Source of the DNA: Halicephalobus mephisto
Lineage: Eukaryota > Nematoda > Chromadorea > Rhabditida > Panagrolaimidae
Reading direction: 5' to 3'
NCBI GenBank assembly: GCA_009193035.1
Contig: SWDT01000021.1
Location: forward strand, 1 to 64,000
DNA: 64,000 bases
In this document: positions 58,596-64,000 of the stretch, piece after piece
Position numbering within the stretch: the first letter of the stretch is position 1
Layout: each line of letters starts with the position of its first letter
The notes under the pieces: model-generated
The model's database searches: none
Seen by the model: the letters and a program-made list of their open reading frames with translations, nothing else
Told to the model about the DNA's origin: nothing
Program-made: the position numbers and the translations under genes

Positions 58596-61037
58596 TCACA
58601 TATCTTTCGACATCCCGTGTGCACTAAAAAATTAAAATTTAGAAATTAAGAAAAATAAAATTTAAAAAATATAAAATTTTTAAAAAATAAAATTTAAAAA
58701 ATATAAATTTAAAAAAATAAAATTTAAAAAAACTTACATTCGTCCAAATTTCAGGTGAATAAAAGTAAAAATAATTGTTACAATAACACAAATCCCGCCG
58801 ACGACGATGTAAGCAATGCCGAGGAACGGATTTCTTCCACCAGTCCAACTCGTTGTTGAAATTATAAATGATTTTTTTCCGTTAAAATGAGTAACAGGAT
58901 AAACTAAAACTTATTTTTACACATTTAAACTAAACTAAACTTACTGTTATTTATAATTAACATGTATCTTCCTTGAGGCAATCCATTCGAGTACATTCCT
59001 GATCTTATTAATTTTCTGTAAGGTTTACGAAAATTCGGAAGAGCTGCTGTCCTCATCCAAACGATGAAATCCACATTTTGAAATCCACTATTATCGTCGT
59101 TCGACGGATCCAGATTACACGGCTCTACTGTCCAACTTAACGGTCTAGCAGAAGTCTGCAATAATTACAAATTCAAAAATACCATTTTACACAACTTACA
59201 GAAAAAGCGTCACATAAACTTTGACCTGGTTGACGATCAGGATTTTTAAATTTTTTTTCTTTATCCACAGTCCAGAGAATTTCAGAATACGACCAGCTCA
59301 CAGGAATCCCATTCTGATCCACTAGTACAAACGAATCTAAAAATCTTTAAAATATTATTTTTTTTAATTCTAAAATTACCATTAAACATAGAATTGGCTA
59401 TAGCGCCACAAGGAGCGATCGGCTTCACTCCGGTCGAGGTGTTGACTTTGTCGTAAGGATCGCATTCAGAAACCGACTAGAAAATTACAATTTTAATTAC
59501 AAATTTTAGAAAACCAAAATTGCATTTAAAAAATTATTTTAAAAATCCAATTATTTATAATTGTAAATTTCGAAATTTCATCCACAAAGAGCTTAGAGAT
59601 TTTTTAAGAGAAGTTTGTGATTCATTCAAAAAATATTTTAGAATTTGTTTAGAGGCTTAAGAATTTGGCAATTTATGTTTACAAAGTCACGTAGACGACT
59701 TGAACTCCCTTTTTAGACCTTAAAGAATCTATAAAAACACAAAATTATCAAAACTCCAAATTTTGAAAAATTCCATAAATACAAAATTATTAAGATTTTA
59801 AAAAATTTCTAAATATAAAATTACCCAAACTTTGAAATTTAGAAAAAAATTTAAAAATATAAAATTATTAAAACTTGGGAATTCTTACAAATATAAAATT
59901 ATTAAGATTTTAAAAAATTTCTAAATATAAAATTACCAAAACTTTGAAATTTAGAAAAAAATTTAAAAATATAAAATTATTAAAACTTTGGAATTCTTAC
60001 AAATATAAAATTATTGAGATTTCAAAAAATTTCTAAATATAAAATTATCAAAACTCTAAATTTTGAAAAATCTCGTAAATATAAAATTTAAAAAACACAA
60101 AATTACAAAAATTCTAAATCCTTATCAAAAATTTTTTGAAAAAATTATTAATTTAAAAATCACAAAAAACTCACAGACAAATCTCCCATTAATTGTTTGT
60201 CATTTCTACTTTTTAAATATCGACGATGATTTTGAAAATAATTAGACAGACTGTAATAAAAATACACATCTCCTTCAAAAGTTTCATTTACTGTAAATTC
60301 AATTCTGCATTGTTCATTACAATCCTGATATTCCAGTGCCAATTCTTTCACTGAATTACTGGCTAACAAAAGAGCAATGCCTAAGGGAATGAAAGCAACT
60401 GCAACCAATCCGACAGTAGGAATAACAGTCGAAGCTGTCAACGTAGGTTCCCATGATGGAAGTTTCTGTTGTCTTAATCGCGAAACTAAACCACATTATT
60501 ATAAAATTAAAAAACAAATATCGTTAAAAATCACATATAAACGAAATTTTAAAAACTCAAATTTCAAAGATTTTCGAAATTTTTAGAATTTGAATAACAT
60601 AAAAAATAAAAAATCAGAATTTTTAAAAACCAAAATGGCCTAAAATTTCGATCATTTCGTGATCTTCTGTAAATTCGGATTTTCTAAAATATCTCCAATA
60701 GGAACTTCTATATTCAGTTCAATATATGAACTTTTGTCCATTTTCGAAACTCAATAATTATATTTTAAACTACATATCGACATTTTGGGAATTGGCTTGA
60801 CGTTTTAAAATTAGTTATTTTGTTCATGAATGATATTGTAAATTTACCTTTTGGTTTATTTTTCTTGTTATCAGCAGCTTCAACGTTTGAACCATTCATT
60901 TGAATATTATCCTGAGCTGACGGAAAATTCCTATTACGTATGCCTGAATTTCCATTGTCGACAGAGCCACGACCCCCAGCTGTTGCAGATCCTGAATTCC
61001 CACGGAACCCAGAGCTACTACTAGGTCCTTGTGACAT
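58596..61037 (-). CDS. CDC50/TMEM30 family, lipid flippase beta subunit
   Basis: Seven exons (60848-61037, 60175-60485, 59380-59476, 59200-59336, 58945-59155, 58738-58903, 58596-58623) join in phase into 379 residues. A Gly/Ser-rich N-terminus leads to the family signature KLPSWEPTLTASTVIPTVG and helix 1, a large lumenal domain with paired cysteines and N-glycosylation motifs, FIVWMRTAALPNFRKPYRKL, then helix 2 (AYIVVGGICVIVTIIFTFIH). CDC50 proteins escort P4-ATPase flippases out of the ER and are part of the active complex (known). The ATG directly follows a TTTTACAG acceptor, fitting trans-splicing; NFU1 lies 395 bp upstream on the same strand. Reading through the last donor would give an end of GRM instead of GRIAHGMSKDM. 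Confidence 0.92.
59690..60120. repeat. About 110-bp AT-rich tandem repeat in a CDC50-gene intron
   Basis: Words aaaattattaagattttaaa and aaacttt/ggaattcttacaa repeat four times across the intron between exons 60175-60485 and 59380-59476. Confidence 0.75.
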
Positions 61038-61044
61038 CTGTAAA

Positions 61045-61335
61045 ATTCATATATAAAAAGTAAAAAACAAACACAAAAAATAAACTTGATATATGAAAAC
61101 TAAAAATCGATATATAAAAAGTAAAAAACCAACAAAAAATAAACTTGATATATGAAAACTAAAAACCAATATATAAAAAGTAAAAAACAAGCACAAAAAA
61201 TAAACTTGATATATGAAAACTAAAAACCAATATATAAAAAGTAAAAACAGATACAAAAAATAAACTTGATATATGAAAACTAAAAACCGATATATAAAAA
61301 GTAAAAAATAAATCTGATATATGAAAATTAAAAAT
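61045..61335. repeat. About 62-bp tandem repeat between NFU1 and the CDC50 gene
   Basis: Units with aaacttgatatatgaaaact and aatatataaaaagtaaaaa occur four to five times, filling most of the intercistronic gap. The Phe/Tyr-rich minus-strand frame across it is an artefact. Confidence 0.9.
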
Positions 61336-61432
61336 AAAAGATATTCAATGGCATTTCTACCAGTTATCGCTTCCAAAAACATCACTAGCTGTTTTTTACC
61401 TAAAACAAGTCCAAATTTTGGATAATAATTAA

Positions 61433-62645
61433 CTACTCAGGGGTTTTTATTCTAATTCTCTCGAATTCATCTAGTGCCTTCTCAACCAGTGATTCCGCTT
61501 CATCTTGAACTTCAATAACGTCCTTAACTTCAGGAACGTAAAATTGAATCATGTTCTTTATTCCGGACTTCAAAGTCACAGATGAACTAGGACAACCGGT
61601 ACATGCACCTTGAAGCTTCAATTTCACAACTCCATCGTCGTATCCCATGTACACGACATCTCCGCCGTCGCCTTGGACCATAGGTTTGATTCTAGATTCC
61701 AGTAGTTCCTTAATCATAGCTACTACATCGTCATCTTCAGGCAAAATCGCTGAAAATAAAATTTAAAACATAAAAATTACAAAATTTACTTGTATCAGTA
61801 GGTTGAGAGGACATTTCTTCCATATCAGTAATGACCGGTTTTCCACTTTGTAAGTAATCCATAATAGTGGCAAATATATGTGGTTTCATAACAGCCCAAT
61901 CGTCATCTTCATTTTCTTTTGTGATGCTGATAAAATCTTCTCCGAAAAAAACTTTTTTCACTCCTTCGACTCGGAAAAGTTGGCTGAAAAAACGCGATGA
62001 CTAATCGTATTAAAAAAATAAAAAAAGTGAAATTTTTTCAAGGCGAATTTTTACAACTTTTTTAAATTTTAGATTATTTTAAAAATTTTAATATTATTAA
62101 AGATTCCAGAACCTGTCGATCGATTTTTAAAAATCTTAGAAATAGAATTTTAAAAAACTTTAAATTTTTTTTAAATTTATAAAAAATTTTGAAAATTATT
62201 CAATTTTTTCAAGTTTTTTTAAATTCGAAAATGTCCGAGAAACTTTCAACAAGATTCTAACATTCCTAAAATTTTATAGAAGTCTGAAAAAATTAAAAAA
62301 TAACCAGATTTTAAAATTTTAATATAAATTAAAAAATAAAACTCACATCGCCAGAGGGCTTTGTTTTGCTGCCGAAGCAGATGTGAACTCATAGGTCCTT
62401 CCACTGCCGTCGAGAATCTTCTCGCCTGGGGTGAACAGGAGGGTCATGGGGTTGGGGGTTTCCTGGACTTGGATAAATATACTTTGGCATCTTTGATAGA
62501 CGGGCAATCCTCGATGAAGAAAGTTTTTATTGAAATTTCCAGAAATGTCATTCCTTTGGTGAGTAAGGGAAGAATAAAATCTGTTTCTGGAAGTAGTTAA
62601 AAAACACAGTAATCTGGGAGACGGACGAAATAATTTATGAAACAT
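61433..62645 (-). CDS. nfu-1: NFU1, mitochondrial iron-sulfur cluster carrier
   Basis: Exons 62347-62645, 61790-61983 and 61433-61749 join in phase into 269 residues. An Arg/Ser-rich mitochondrial presequence comes first, then the N-terminal NFU domain ([17 protein letters not shown] .. [16 protein letters not shown]) and the C-terminal NifU-like domain with GACTGCPSS, whose CxxC holds a 4Fe-4S cluster between two subunits. NFU1 passes clusters to lipoyl synthase and respiratory complexes (known). The ATG lies three bases after TTTCAG, so trans-splicing is likely. It is the upstream member of a possible operon with the CDC50-like gene and divergent from MOGS, 960 bp away. Confidence 0.93.
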
Positions 62646-63607
62646 TTCCTGAAATGAAAAAGTTTAAAAAACAAATTCAAAATCACCTAAAAGTAAAGTA
62701 GAACAACATTTGAAAATTAAAAAAATAAAACAAAATATTTTTTTTTAATTTAAAAAAAATAAAACAAGATATTTTTTTTTAATTTTAAAAAATAAATTAT
62801 TTTCATATATTTTTGAAAATAATTTATGAAAAATTTTCCTAAAAAATCAAAAAAAAAGTTGGAAATCACATGGACACGAAATAAAATAACATTCGCGAGT
62901 CGAAAAAAAGTAAAAAAATTTTTAAAGTTAATATAGCAATTCCAAAGATGTATCAAAAAATTTATGAAATATTTTTCTGAAATAAAAAATCAAAAAACAA
63001 GTTCGAAATTTCATAAACACATCAGAGAACACCGTTCACGAATCAAAAGATGTAATAAAACAAAATGTTACATTTTCTAAAAAGTTTTAAGGAACAAGTT
63101 TCAAAAATTCATGAAGTAATTTACGAAACATTTTTTTAAATAAAAAATTTTTAAAAAATTTCGAAATTTTTACAAAAACTTATTTACAGATCAACAAATA
63201 AGGTATAATAGTTGTTAGGAAATGTGGTAATTGTGAAAATATGCAAAATAGAAAATTTTTTTATATATAATCGAATTTTTTTGAAATAAAAAAAATCAAA
63301 AAAAATTTCGAAATTTTCACAAAAACTTATTTACAAATGAACAAATAAGGTAAAACAGTTGTTAGGAAATGTGGTAATTTTGAAAATATGCAAAATAGAA
63401 AGAAAGAAAAATTTTTCGATATATATAATCGAAAAAAACACGGAAACGTCATGGCCGTGGCAGAGACCACCGTTCATGAGTCACCGATTAAACTAAAACA
63501 AGGTGTTCCCGAGAAGGAAAACCTCCAACGTAGAGTTTTTGGATATTTTTATTGCCTAAAAAAAGCCCTTGTTTCTGACATTTTAGTTTATTTTATTCAT
63601 CTAAATT
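62646..63607. other. Divergent promoter region between NFU1 and MOGS, with degenerate repeats
   Basis: Two copies of ggtaaaa/tataatagttgttaggaaatgtggtaa (about 63211 and 63351; shown in part) and three decayed blocks around 'gaacaccgttcacgaatcaaaa' (62875, 63020, 63460). A plus-strand frame at 63388-63633 overlaps the last block and the MOGS start; it lacks other support. Confidence 0.5.
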
Positions 63608-64000
63608 ATGAGACAACGGAGTATCCAGGGTAAGAATCCTAAAAAACCACCGGGTATTCTGAAAAATAACCGGCTGAACGAAGCGGATAATCGAAACTAT
63701 ATCTACCTTGTTTTTCCTCTTTTTCTGCTGTCGATTTTTGGTCTTCTGGTGGTATATCGTCCGTGGCTGTATCCTACTGTTCCTGTGATGTCCAATCTTC
63801 CTAATGCTAGTTTCGAAACCAGCTACGATAAAGTAATTTTTTTTTGGTTTTTCATATATGAAATTTCTTCTTTTCAGTATTCTTGGGGTTCTTACAGACC
63901 TCAACTTTACTTTGGATTACAAGCTAGGTTCCCGAAGTCACCCATGTTCGGGCTCATTTGGTACAAACTGCCGGGAGAGGCCTTCAGGAGCTTCCGACAC
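63608..64000 (+). CDS. mogs-1: Mannosyl-oligosaccharide glucosidase (glucosidase I), N-terminal part
   Basis: Exons 63608-63832 and 63878 onward join in phase 0. Short basic cytosolic tail, one membrane anchor (YLVFPLFLLSIFGLLVVY), then the start of the lumenal GH63 catalytic region: WGSYRPQLYFGLQAR and KSPMFGLIWYKLP, close to the universal WGTYRPxxYFGxKxR motif. Glucosidase I trims the outer glucose from N-glycans in the ER (known). The C-terminal catalytic residues lie beyond the right edge. The intron is only 45 nt. Confidence 0.9.
   Translation, partial: MRQRSIQGKNPKKPPGILKNNRLNEADNRNYIYLVFPLFLLSIFGLLVVYRPWLYPTVPVMSNLPNASFETSYDKVIFFWFFIYEISSFQYSWGSYRPQLYFGLQARFPKSPMFGLIWYKLPGEAFRSFRH

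Noticed and set aside
61047..61385. Phe/Tyr-rich minus-strand frame before the CDC50-like gene
   Set aside because: Encoded by the 62-bp tandem repeat; the real start is the ATG after TTTTACAG at 61037.
63388..63633. Plus-strand frame with a KEN-like word (PEKENLQRR) overlapping the MOGS start
   Set aside because: Its first half is a decayed repeat and it overlaps the well-supported MOGS ATG in another frame; no splice or family support.

Overview
The window looks like nuclear DNA of a nematode, probably of the rhabditid or a related clade. Reasons: AT-rich, repeat-filled non-coding DNA; GT..AG introns whose acceptors are mostly TTTCAG or TTTTAG; several start codons a few bases after such an acceptor, as expected for spliced-leader trans-splicing; head-to-tail genes with short gaps, as in operons; and proteins whose closest families are eukaryotic, several with well-known nematode members. 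No rRNA, tRNA, CRISPR or bacterial gene was seen. Species cannot be named from the sequence.

Left part (1-21.6 kb). A GC-rich SH2/tyrosine kinase gene of the Fer/Fes type runs off the left edge on the minus strand. A 5-kb repeat-rich gap follows, with an 804-bp TTAA-flanked inverted-repeat element. Then comes a 14-kb plus-strand gene with about 22 exons, encoding a TBC1D2-like RabGAP (PH, coiled coil, TBC) joined in phase to a C-terminal beta-propeller-like region. About 120 bp downstream lies a four-pass membrane protein gene.

Middle (21.6-47.9 kb). Two tandem, very similar cytochrome P450 genes on the minus strand are followed by EMC10 and a BAP18-like chromatin protein (minus strand, 150 bp apart, likely operon). 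A small plus-strand ORF with a BH3-like motif, a C2/copine-like gene (minus) and a possible HYLS1-like gene (minus) come next. The spacers are mainly tandem repeats and small inverted-repeat elements.

Right part (47.9-64 kb). A double-BTB protein gene (plus) converges on a two-pore potassium channel gene (minus) whose two selectivity filters both depart from consensus. A CDC50/TMEM30 flippase subunit gene (minus) lies 0.4 kb downstream of NFU1 (minus), and the start of glucosidase I (MOGS, plus) runs off the right edge, divergent from NFU1.

The genes do not form one pathway. Several act in membranes and the secretory route (EMC10, CDC50, MOGS, TBC1D2-like RabGAP), two in xenobiotic or lipid oxidation (P450s). 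I found no clear new multi-gene system. The best leads are the RabGAP-propeller fusion, the odd channel filters, the BH3-like ORF, the putative operons and a strong intergenic hairpin. Exon models were made by hand from splice sites and phase; boundaries may be off by a base or a splice choice.
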